The translations under genes and the position numbers were made by a program. Positions 30,101-43,763 of a stretch of 64,000 nt of DNA are shown piece by piece. The notes under the pieces were generated by a model that made no database searches, was not told the DNA's origin, and worked only from the letters and a program-made list of their open reading frames with translations. Source of the DNA: Mimachlamys varia (Eukaryota > Mollusca > Bivalvia > Pectinida > Pectinidae); assembly GCA_947623455.1 (NCBI GenBank), contig OX392527.1:11342001-11406000 (forward strand), in the 5' to 3' direction. The first letter of the stretch is position 1. Each line of letters begins with the position of its first letter.

Positions 30101-33100
30101 AAAGTCAAATATCAGATACTTACTACAAGTCAAATATCAGATACTTACTACAAAGTCAAATATCAGATACTTACTACAAGTCAAATATCAGATACTTACT
30201 ACAAGTCAAATATCAGATACTTACTACAAAGTCAAATATCAGATACTTACTACAAGTCAAATATCAGATACTTACTACAAAGTCAAATATCAGATACTTA
30301 CTACAAAGTCAAATATCAGATACTTACTACAAGTCAAATATCAGATACTTACTACATAGTCAAATATCAGATACTTACTACATAGTCAAATATCAGATAC
30401 TTACTACAAAGTCAAATATCAGATACTTACTACAAAGTCAAATATCAGATACTTACTACAAGTCAAATATCAGATACTTACTACAAAGTCAAATATCAGA
30501 TACTTACTACAAGTCAAATATCAGATACTTACTACAAGTCAAATATCAGATACTTACTACAAGTCAAATATCAGATACTTACTACAAGTCAAATATCAGA
30601 TACTTACTACAAAGTCAAATATCAGATACTTACTACAAAGTCAAATATCAGATACTTACTACAAAGTCAAATATCAGATACTTACTACAAAGTCAAATAT
30701 CAGATACTTACTACAAAGTCAAATATCAGATACTTACTACAAAGTCAAATATCAGATACTTACTACAAAGTCAAATATCAGATACTTACTACAAAGTCAA
30801 ATATCAGATACTTACTACAAAGTCAAATATCAGATACTTACTACAAAGTCAAATATCAGATACTTACTACAAAGTCAAATATCAGATACTTACTACATAG
30901 TCAAATATCAGATACTTACTACAAGTCAAATATCAGATACTTACTACAAAGTCAATTATCAGATACTTACTACAAAGTCAAATATCAGATACTTACTACA
31001 AAGTCAAATATCAGATACTTACTACAAAGTCAAATATCAGATACTTACTACATAGTCAAATATCAGATACTTACTACAAAGTCAAATATCAGATACTTAC
31101 TACAAAGTCAAATATCAGATACTTACTACATAGTCAAATATCAGATACTTACTACAAAGTCAAAGATCAGATACTTACTACAAAGTCAAATATCAGATAC
31201 TTACTACAAAGTCAAATATCAGATACTTACTACAAAGTCAAAGATCAGATACTTACTACAAAGTCAAATATCAGATACTTACTACAAAGTCAAAGATCAG
31301 ATACTTACTACAAAGTCAAATATTATCGTATTCTGTTTGACGTTTTTCCTTATACCGACATTGAATTCGTTCGACCTGAATACAGGCGGGCTGTCATTTT
31401 CATCATCCAGCGTAACTATGACGACCTGTGTGTCGGTGATCGCCACAGGTCCGCCAGTACCGTTACAGGTTTCGTTCCTCAGTGAGGCGTCCCTCGCTTC
31501 CACCGTGATATTGACAGTGGGAGTAAGTTCGCGGTCCAGAGGTCTTAATATCGTTACCAATCCAGTGGTCTCGTTGATGGCGAAATCTTTGAGATTGGGC
31601 CCGACGTTCCCTGATGAAAAATAAAAGAATTTGTAACCGTTTCAAGGCAAAATATTGTAATATACGTATTAGCCAATTTAAAGCACATCAATATGTAAGC
31701 TGAAAATGTGAAAAAAAAAATATCCGTAATTGGCAATCAAAATTAAACACGGCAAGGGTGAAGATATCGATGTTACATGTACTACTGCATGATATATGAA
31801 TGAATAAATTATGTGAAATATTAGATAGATCAATTTTATTTATTCATTTTATCTTATTTGAACATAATGTGAAGGTATTCATGGTATGTCTTGTACACGG
31901 GCTATTTGGCTTGGTGAGGTATTTGACCCTTTAATTTCGGATTATTACCACAGAAATATAATAATGTGTAGCACTTACATGTAGGAACCTAAATGGTCAA
32001 GTGTGACCTTTGACATTTAACCTTGATAAATTACCACCAGAATGCTAACAGAATGATGCTGAAAAAGATGTGCATTGATTAGGTTGCCTTAAAAGCGTGA
32101 TCTGTAGGGAATATCCCTTTAGCTCAGTCGGTAGAACATCGGGCTGTAGAGCCAAGGGTCACATGACTCTTCCATATGTACCCTCGTCATGACGTAACCT
32201 GCTATCTTGACTCTTACATATGTACCCTCGTCATGACGTAACCTGCTATCTTGACCCTTACATATGTACCCTCGTCATGACGTAACCTTACATATGTACC
32301 CTCGTCATGACGTAACCTGCTATCTTGACTCTTACATATGTACCCTCGTCATGACGTAACCTGCTATCTTGACCCTTACATATGTACCCTCGTCATGACG
32401 TAACCTTACATATGTACCCTCGTCATGACGTAACCTGCTGTCTTGACTCTTACATATGTACCCTCGTCATGACGTAACCTGTTATCTTGACTCTTACATA
32501 TGTACCCTCGTCATGACGTAACCTGCTATCTTGACCTTTACATATGTACCCTCGTCATGACGTAACCTTACATATGTACCCTCGTCATGACGTAACCTGC
32601 TGTCTTGACTCTTACATATGTACCCTCGCCATGACGTAACAAGCTATCTTGACTCTTACATATGTACCCTCGTCATGACGTAACAAGCTATCTTGACTCT
32701 TACATATGTATCCTTGTCATGACGCAACCTGTTATATTGACTCTTACATATGTACCCTCGTCATGACGTAAACTGCTATCTTGACTCTTACATATGTATC
32801 CTCGTCATGACGTAACCTGTTATCTTGACTCTTACATATGTACCCTCGTCATGACGTAACCTGCTATCTTGACTCTTACATATGTTAGGCTGGGTAACAG
32901 GTATTTCACACTACAGAGTACCGAAACAATTATTAGCAAACCTGACAAATCAACGTGTTGCTGTATGGTATTAAAACATAAATAAAACTTGTTCCATCGA
33001 GTAAAAAAATCATGAAACATTATTAGGGAAAAAAATCTTAATGATTGAATTGAGATTCGAACCTGCACTTTTTGTTTTCTGGTCACAAGTTAGATGAGCT

Positions 33101-36100
33101 GGTTTACACGTTAGGCTATTTGATATAAACGAATATGAAATACAATTTGTTATAAAAGAAGCATCTGTCGCAGTTTGAGAAACTCGATGAAACCATTTTT
33201 AATTTTTTTTTATCAAGATCAGAAACACAAAGCTTTTCAATCCGAATGATCTTATATTACAACATAATTATAGAGTAACTAACACAGTGAGAGTGAAAGG
33301 GAATGTAAAAAAATGTCCAGATAGAGTGTAAGCATGTGACAATGTTTGAAAGAGAATGACTGATGTATATGAGTTGAGTGTGGATAATTGATGTTAAAAA
33401 GAAAATCAGATAAATAATTATTAAATATAAGAAAATGAATGAAAAAGACAACAACAAAGCAAATATGTACGATGATGAAATGGCTCGGTGCTAAGCACCA
33501 AATAATCTATATATATCATGATAAGATATTAGAGTTAAAATACACGTATATGCACTTAATAACCACGCATGTACTAATTGATACTAACAGACTTATTTTT
33601 TCTGTTTGATTTCTTTGAAAGTGTAGTTGGTAGAAAAGATGTGAAAAGAGGTAAAACTATATACAATAAATACATTAGCCAAAACTGAGTACAAAAAAAT
33701 TATAGAGTTTATTGTACAAGTTGTTTCCGATTAAAAGTCACAAAATGACAGGTTGCTTACTGATGATTGAGTATATCGTCACTGAGTCTGCGTCGTCGTC
33801 CATAGCGACCACCGTGGTAACGGAGACATTGGCAGTGTTCTCCATAACACTAGCCGACGCTGTCGGGGACGTGAAGTTAGGTGGTTTGTCGTTAACGTCT
33901 TTGATCAGGATTCTAACAGTTGGGGAAAGTGTCGATAGTGGTTTAGGCGTCCCATTGTCTGTAGCATTGATTTTAACCTGAAAAATTACCATACATCTAT
34001 TAGTTGTCATGCATGTTCAATTTATCAAAACTTTATAACGGTAAATATTGCTTTAAATGTGAGCATTGGATCTAAATCGCATTGAAAAATTCAGGAAACA
34101 CATTTTTGTTATAGGTAATAGACTACTGAAATGATTTTAATCAATCCAAAAAGACGTTTTTGTAAGTAACTATATAAACTGCATGCCTAACAATGCCGAC
34201 GTCACTACACCCATTATGGTAACACTGGACTATAGCAGGTAACCTACCATGTATTCCGGTTTTCGTTCGTTACTAACAGTGCCGTTTAATTTGATCACAC
34301 CAGTAGTCCCGTCTATAACGAACGGACCAGGGTCTGAGTCAGATTCCCGAGCAAAAGAAAACTTGATCTTTCCATTTTGACCTACATCGCCATCTGTAGC
34401 GTTGATCGTTGCTATTTTTGTACCATTCGGCTCGCACTAAAACAATCAGACAAATTAGACAATCAACGTAAACAAATTAGAAAAGCAACGTCAACAAATG
34501 AGACAATCAACGTCAACAAATGAGAAAAGCAACGTCAACTAATGAGACAATCAACGTCAACAAAATAGACAATCAACGTCAAAAAATTAGACAATTAACG
34601 TAAACAAATTTTACAGTCAACGTCAACAAATTAGACAATCAACGTAAACAAATAAGACAATCAATGTAAACAAATTAGACAATCAACGTCATTAAATTAG
34701 ACAATCAACGTCAAAAAAATAGACAATCAACGTAAACAAATTAGACAATCAACGTAAACAAATTAGACAATCAACGTCAACAAATTAGACAATCAACGTC
34801 AACAAATTAGACAATCAACGTAAACAAATAAGACAATCAACGTCAACAAATTAGACAATCAACGTCAACAAATTAGACAATCAACGTAAAAAAAATAGAC
34901 AATTTACGTCAAAAAATTAGACAATCAACGTCAACAAATTAGACAATCAACGTCAACAAATAAGACAATCAACGTCAACAAATTAGACAATCAACGTCAA
35001 CAAATTAGACAATCAACGTCAACAAATTAGACAATCAATGTCAACATAGAACCGTGCATTGATTGACCATTTAACTATACCCAAACAATGCGGAAGATTG
35101 GTGATAGGGTAGCTGACCATTTAACTATATACAAGCAATGCGAAAGGTTATTTATCATGCTCTCAAGGAACCTAATGTTTGTTTAAAAGTAATTTCAAAT
35201 AAGATATTTTGTAGCTTCAATATGAAACTCGCAGTATAATGAAGAAAAAAAATTCCTCCTCAGAACAGAATATTCTGTACATTTTCTCTTTACTTGCTAT
35301 CATAAAGCATATTTGTTTTCAAGAGGTCTTTCTAGAATGTTATTCTATACCGAGTTAAAACGTGTAGGTCATTGCCTATATATATATAATGTATTCGGTT
35401 ACAACAATCATACATTGGTAGGGGAACATAGTACAATATATTTTGGAAATATTATAAATAATCGTTTACGAAAAAGAAATATGTATAATTTGAAATGGTC
35501 ACTGCTGTACCATAAATATGTAACCATATGTACATGGCGGGCGACATCGATTAAGCCGAACATGCGTAGTCTTCCTAATCACCTGGGTCCAGTTGTTCAA
35601 AGGGTGATTAACTTAATCAGTATGTAACAGTGACAACAAACGTGACATGGACATCATACACGACGTTAAAGTGACACCTCCAGTATGTAACAGTAACAAC
35701 AAACGGGAGATGGACATCATACACGACGTTACAGTGACACCTCCAGTATGTAACAGTGACAACAAACGGGACATGGACATCATACACGACGTTACAGTGA
35801 CATCTCCAGTATGTAACAGTAACAACAAACGTGACATGGACATCATACACGACGTTACAGTGACGCCTCCAGTATGTAACAGTGACAGCAAACGGGAGAT
35901 GGACATCATACACGACGTTACAGTGACACCTCCAGTATGTAACTGTGACAGCAAACGGGAGATGGACATCATACACGACGTAACAGTGACACCTCCAGTT
36001 TGTAACAGTAACAACAAACGGGAGATGGACACCATACACGACGTTACAGTGACACCTCCAGTATGTAACAGTGACAACAAACGGGACATGGACATCATAC

Positions 36101-39100
36101 ACGACGTAACAGTGACACCTCCAGTATGTAACTGTGACAACAAACGGGACATGGACATCATACACGACGTTACAGTGACACCTCCAGTACGTAACAGTAA
36201 CAACAAACGGGACATGGACATCGTACACGACGTTACAGTGACACCTCCAGTATGTAACAGTAACAACAAACGTGACATGGACATTACACACGACGTTACA
36301 GTGATACCTCCAGTATGTAACAGTGACAACAAACGGGACATGGACATTATACACGACGTTACAGTGATACCTCCAGTATGTAACAGTGACAACAAACGGG
36401 ACATGGACATTATACACGACGTTAAAGTGACACCTCCAGTATGTAACAGTAACAACAAAAGGGACATGGACATTATACACGACGTAACAGTGACACCTCC
36501 AGTATGTAACAGTAACAACAAAAGGGACATGGACATCATACACGACGTTACAGTGACACCTCCAGTATGTAACAGTGACAACAAACGGGACATGGACATC
36601 ATACACGACGTTACAGTGATACCTCCAGTATGTAACAGTGACAACAAACGTGACATGGACATTATACACGACGTAACAGTGACACCTCCAGTATGTAACA
36701 GTGACAACAAACGGGACATGGACATTATACACAACGTTACAGTGACACTCCAGTTTGTAACAGTGACAACAAACGGGACATGGACATTATACACAACGTT
36801 ACAGTGACACTCCAGTTTGTAACAGTGACAACAAACGTGACATGGACATTATACACGACGTTACAGTGATACCTCCAGTATGTAACAGTGACAACAAACG
36901 TGACATGGACATTATACACGACGTTACAGTGACACCTCCAGTATGTAACAGTGACAACAAACGGGACATGGACATTATCCACGACGTTACAGTGACATCT
37001 CCAGTATGTAACAGTGACAACAAACGGGACATGGACATTATACACGACGTAACAGTGACACCTCCAGTATGTAACAGTGACAACAAACGGGACATGGACA
37101 TCATACACGACGTTACAGTGATACCTCCAGTATGTAACTGTGACAACAAACGGGACATGGACATTATACACGACGTAACAGTGACACCTCCAGTATGTAA
37201 CAGTAACAACAAACGTGACATGGACATTATACACGACGTAACAGTGACACCTCCAGTATGTAACAGTGACAACAAACGTGACATGGACATTATACACGAC
37301 GTTACAGTGACACCTCCAGTATGTAACAGTAACAACAAACGGGACATGGACATTATACACGACGTTACAGTGACACCTCCAGTATGTAACAGTGACAACA
37401 AACGTGACATGGACATCATACACGACGTTACAGTGACACCTCCAGTATGTAACAGTGACAACAAACGTGACATGGACATTATACACAACGTTACAGTGAC
37501 ACCTCCAGTATGTAACAGTGACAACAAACGGGACATGGACATTATACACTACGTTACAGTGATACCTCCAGTATGTAACAGTGACAACAAACGTGACATG
37601 GACATCATACACAACGTTACAGTGACACTCCAGTTTGTAACTGTGACAACAAACGGGACATGGACATTATACACGACGTTACAGTGACGCCTCCAGTATG
37701 TTACAGTAACAACAAACGTGACATGGACATCATACACAACGTTACAGTGACACTCCAGTTTGTAACTGTGACAACAAACGGGACATGGACATTATACACG
37801 ACGTTACAGTGACGCCTCCAGTATGTTACAGTAACAACAAACGTGACATGGACATCATACACAACGTTACAGTGACACTCCAGTATGTAACAGTGACAAC
37901 AAACGTGACATGGACATTATACACGACGTTACAGTGACACCTCCAGTATGTAACAGTGACAACAAACGGGACATGGACATCATACACGACGTTACAGTGA
38001 CGCCTCCAGTATGTAACAGTAACAACAAACGTGACATGGACATTATACACGACGTTACAGTGACACCTCCAGTATGTAACAGTAACAACAAACGTGACAT
38101 GGACATCATACACGACGTTACAGTGATACCTCCAGTATGCTGTATATCACTACTCCATTAATCTGGTGATAAAAATGAAAGACAGGTGCGTTGTTATTTT
38201 CGTCTTCGACGATGATGTAGACTTTCACATTGGAGACAAGAGGAGGCTGACCACCGTCAGTAGCCGTCACGTTAAGGAGAAATGTGCCGACATTGTCCAC
38301 CATCGTGCTGTTGGCATAGATCCATCCAGTGGTGTGGTTGATGAAGAAATAGCTGGTCCCGTTGGTTAGACCGCCCACCACGTCGTACCGTATACCGGCC
38401 GTACCGTTCTTACCGTAATCACTATCTGTGGCAGTCACCTGTACGATCGGAGACCCGTGTTTTACCGACATTTCTTTAACACTTTCCTCATATGATGTTG
38501 GGTTAGAAAATTTAGGGTAATTGTCGTTTATGTCTAACACATTTATCATTAATTTTGTTTTATTTCGAAGGTTTTCTGGGTCGTTTTTGTGATTTTCAGC
38601 AATGATGTTTAGCTCAAACACACCAATGTGTGGGGACGTGCGTTCTCTGTCTATATCACCGACGGCCCAAATTTCACCCTGCAAAAAGAAAATGATAAAC
38701 GTTATGTGATAATAATCACAGCGACATGAGGATTGGTTACAGCTTGTTATTTGACACTTTTCGGGGTTAAGATCAATATTCGATAAAAATAACCCCCTTA
38801 TTGGTCATTGGCCTTATGACCATTAAACATATTACACGTAAGATGTATTGGTATTGATATTGTAAGTCTGACGTCACGCTTAATTTTACATCGTCACCAA
38901 TTTAAGTTCAATGTTTCTATTCAAATAACTTTTTAAAATCATTAAATATTTTCGAGATAGTTGGATCAAAATGTGTGATGGATTATTTTCACAAAAATCA
39001 TATCATTTTGGTATCTTTTTTATATTCCATATCACTGATATCTTTATCATTTTATATATTACATATCACTTTGATATCTTTATCATTTGATATATTTCAT

Positions 39101-42100
39101 ATCACTTTGATATCTTTATCATTTTATATATTACATATCACTTTGATATCTTTATCACATTTCATTTTTCTATGCTGGTTTATTCTAGTTAAATTAAGAT
39201 AAAATATTTATTTTAGCGAATAGACAGTTCAATTGTGCACCAAATATTTCTGTTTGTAGCTCTGGCGTCATGATAAAAGCCAAGTCTGGGCTACAGACCA
39301 CGAAACAAACCTAAAGTGCACGAGGATCGAACGTCAACACTAATAAACGACATGAAAAATAACGGATAATTATGTAAACGTACCAAGCAACATTAAAAAG
39401 TGTACAATGCAATAGTAAATAATTGAAAAAAACTTCTGGTCTTCTCGTAATTGTTTAAATACCGTTGTGTCATTTATAGAGAAACTGTCGTGGAAGTTCT
39501 TTTCCAGTCTGTATTTCACTATAGCATTAACCCCCTCGTCAGCATCGGTCGCATTGACTGTGGCTATGTAAAGGGGAACATTCGTGTAGTTTCCCTCGGT
39601 GACGTTGACGTGATCGACAAAGGGAAGAAACTCTGGAGCATTGTCGTTAACATCGGTCACCTCAACAATCACGATACACGTGGAGTTGTTGAGGCCGTCA
39701 GACGCCACGACTGTTATATTAAGTTCAGGCTCGGTTTCTCGGTCAAGTTTCTGGTTTGTTGTTATTGTTCCTGTGAAAAAAAATCTTGTGCAGTACAAAT
39801 ATTTTTGGGAGATTAAAGGAATGACTATAATTTTACTGTATGGGTAAATATATTCAATACATGTACCAAATATTCTGCATTGACCATCTACGGAGATTCG
39901 ATCCAATCGACTGTAACATTTATGTCAATAACACGTTTTGAAAAGAAAAATGACAATCTTTAACAATTATATTCTTTCAAGTGGTTTTCTGGTAATTTGT
40001 TTTTTTTTAATCTATGGGTTTATATTTGAAAATTTTGGAGAAACGGAGGAGACATGGTGCTACAGTAGTTCATAACATGGTTCACAAAATTGTTAACCAT
40101 AAACTCGCTCGTACCAGACCGTATTACATGTATAATTGACAATGATGATATTTATAAAATGCTTTGTCTAAAATATGTTTTGATCGACAGAGTGATGTGC
40201 AGTAACAGTTACACTCCTGTCTGAGGTATAATGTATAAACAATGTATATTATTTTACCTGATGATTTGTCTTCGATTGTAAGCGGCCCGTCGGTATCGCT
40301 CAACAATGTATAAATGGGATCTGGTCCTACGGTGTCGACGTCATTCGCTGTGACTGTGATGACGATTGTATCAGGACTTGCAGACTCGGGAACAGATCCA
40401 CGATACTCGGCCTGTGTAAACTTTGGCGGAACGTCATTCACATCTTCAACAAATACCGTCAGCAGTGCTGTAAACACAAGCAATTGATGTTTATTAGCTG
40501 TCAGTAATACACACAAATCATAATTGTGTACAATGCATTCACGTTAAGCAATGACTTTATATACATACACTCTTGATATTTATTTCTTACATTAATCCGT
40601 TTTGCAATGATGGGACATACATAATAAGAATACTAATGGTTTTATCCTTTGATATGAATAAATCAACTTTATCTATTTTACAACAATTATGAAGACCATT
40701 TTTTTTAGATAATACAAAAGAGTTAATAAAATCATAATCTGAACTCAGAATCGATTAATAAGAGAATACGACCAGGGCCCGTATTTCTTGTTATGGCTAT
40801 ACATCATTCTAATAATCTAATTTTGTCAAAGCTTTGGTAGAAAATTGAAGAGGCATGAAGTCGAAGGCTGTTTTCAAAATTTACAATGACTTTTTGATTC
40901 TTTGACATGACTCAAGGGAGTTTCAAGAAAGCTTGCCTGCGCACAAAATCCGTACTTCAGCATGAGAACGGTTTCATGAATATGGGCCCAGGTGTTCCGG
41001 AAGAGTAACCGTCTTATGAAACAAGTTATTTTTTATCAATCTTGTTGGCCCGGATGTTAGCGTGCGAGAGGTCTTTTAACCAGATTATCCTTTGTTCTTA
41101 TATTACATTGAAGTGAATGTAGGCAAACAGTATTATTATAAGCAAAACTGCAACAAGTGAATATAGATGACCTTAGAATGACTCCTACTTCAGCATGTTC
41201 ATGTTCCTAATCTGAATATTGCTATGGTCCAGCTGGACACACAGTAACTGGTAATCTGAATATCATTTCCAACATAAAGCTAAAGGACTTTGTCATTTTC
41301 ATGAAAGGTCCTAAGTATCGAGAGAATCCATCTATCAACTGGAATGTGAATTTCAAGATTCTTATGGACTTGGTGGAAGGTTGTGTCAGACAATGGGCTA
41401 AATTGGATTCACTTTCAGAGTGGATGAAGTTTATCAGGTCCTCTATGCAGAAAAAAATAAGCAGTTTGCGTTACAAAATGAAAACTAAACATAGTCGATA
41501 TTTATTGACCCCGATATTCGAACAACACTCAACGATCTACATGAAAAGTATGTGGTTGTGTCTGCAGACAAAGCATCTAACAACTTGATAATCGTTTGCA
41601 AACACTATTACATTTATTACTTACAAAAAGAACTAGGCCTGCTAGATAACCTGGGTATTCCTACTTACATGTACACATTTACCGGTTTTTCGAAAGATGA
41701 ACCATGCTTCGTTTTTACAATCTTTCAAGATACCGGTTAATGAGGAAGACTCTGACCTACCTCGTCTTTATTGGATACCGAATCTACACAAGGATCCTTA
41801 TAAGTAACGTTTTATCACTGGCTCTGCTAATTGCTCGACCAAGCCATTATCAAAACTTCTTACTACCATTCTTAGTACCATAAAATCAGGGCTCCAGTCT
41901 GATTGTGACACTGTATCATCCAGAAGTGGAATTAATGGTATTTTGATTTTGAACCAATCACCCCCCCCTCCCCCTTTGTTTTTATACGAGGCTGAATTTG
42001 AGAAAGAGTTAATCAGGACATGTAGAACAAAAACCTTGATCTTTTAATTTTACTTTCAGATATATCTACGATGCGTTGCCTATAAACAACAAGAAGTTTG

Positions 42101-43138
42101 CTGACATCGTGAATCGTATATACCCTTCTGAACTTGAAATAAAGGACACAACAGTTTCTTCTACATCAGCTGCTTACCTCGATCTCTTCTTTAACTACGA
42201 CCAACATGGACAGCTTACTACTACGCTATACGATAAACATGATAACTTCAATTTTCCTATCGCGAACTTTCGATTTCTTGATAGTAACATCCCTCCTTCT
42301 CCAACCCATGGTGTTTACATGTCGCAGTGGTTTCGTTACTCTAAGGCTTGCTCTAAGTATCGTGTTTTCGTGTTCGTTGTCGACTGCTGACAAACAAACT
42401 AACAACACAAGGATTCGAGAGATTCAGATTTATCAGAACTATGGGCAAGTTTTATAGTCGCGCCATCTTTATCTCATTGAATTTGCTCATTAGTGATTTT
42501 ACTGGTTGTGATTGACAATGCTGACTCAGTTCTCATTTTGAAGATTGATGTGACCAAGATCTACATAGCGGGTGTCGTCAATGAAGCGGAAGACGCTTAC
42601 TCCTCCGGAATACCTGGTCTTATTCGCTTGTACTTTTATAAGAGTCTCTATGTAAATCTTTCCTTTGTTTGTATTTTACTCCTAGTTTAATCGATTTTGA
42701 GTTCGGATTATGGTTTTGTTGACGTTTCGGTATTCTGTGTTTTTTTATGTACAATGCAAGTAAAAGAAGTCTATAATTTAATATGTAGCATTATCCTTGT
42801 AATAATTTGATGATAAAACAATGTTTCGACATAATAATTATTCTACAATCTATTAGCCATGATAAACATAAAGCAAAAGAAATGGTCACATAACCACATT
42901 AAACATATTGATGTTGTCTATCACAGGTAATACAAACCTATCGGTAGCTGAATTACACCTACCCGTAGATGTCTGAGGACATTTTGCGGCGCACCTTGTG
43001 TCGTTGACAGTGATAATCAGAGATATTTGACTGGCTATCTCTCTGTCCAGACTGTCACTCACAAACACCGATCCATTGGTTGGATGAATGTCAAACATAT
43101 GCTTAAATAATAAAAAGCAGATTAATAAAGGTTAATAG

Positions 43139-43171
<33 letters not shown>

Positions 43172-43732
43172 GTCGTCGTCGTCGTCGTCATTCATCATCA
43201 TCATCGTCATCATCATCATCATCATCATGTTTTTATGTTTTTGAATCTATTGGATGAATATGTAGTATTTGGTTATATCTGTGATAATTTCCCTTATATT
43301 GATATTTAAAGAGATTATATAACTATTTTTCTATCCGAACACAAATGTATTTTTCAATTTTTTCAATTTTTTTTTCTTAATTATTTTTACACTACTGACT
43401 TCATTGTCTTATTTTAATTCACACTATATTAGTGTATATCCTGTCAATTTTTACCCTATGCTATATTAGCATTGTATATATATATCCAACTATGATAGTG
43501 TTTAACCATACCATTGAGTAATGTTTGTGTGATATGCAAGCGTTCATTATTAAATTACTTATTCTATAGGATTTATAATTTATAATTCCATTGACTGTGA
43601 TGGTTACTACATTTACTAAATTGTGATATTGTTATCTTAAATTATGCCATGTTTGTATTTACATTTGCTGCAGGGCCATATTGTAAATTAGACTTTGTCT
43701 AAATATGTAACCCTGGTTAAATAAAAGATTTT

Positions 43733-43763
<31 letters not shown>

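Noticed and set aside
29263..30900. A 545-codon plus-strand frame rich in Tyr/Gln repeats
   Set aside because: Read through the antisense of the 26/25-bp donor-seeded array. No non-repeat domain.
32112..32170. A tRNA gene
   Set aside because: Only the A-box half is present, with no T arm or B box; more likely a SINE fragment.
33041..33122. A functional tRNA gene on the minus strand
   Set aside because: B-box-like word present but acceptor and D stems do not pair.
35613..38161. Long open frames with 21-residue repeats on both strands
   Set aside because: A by-product of the 63-bp unit. The minus-strand frames run into the real exon end only through the copied donor segment.
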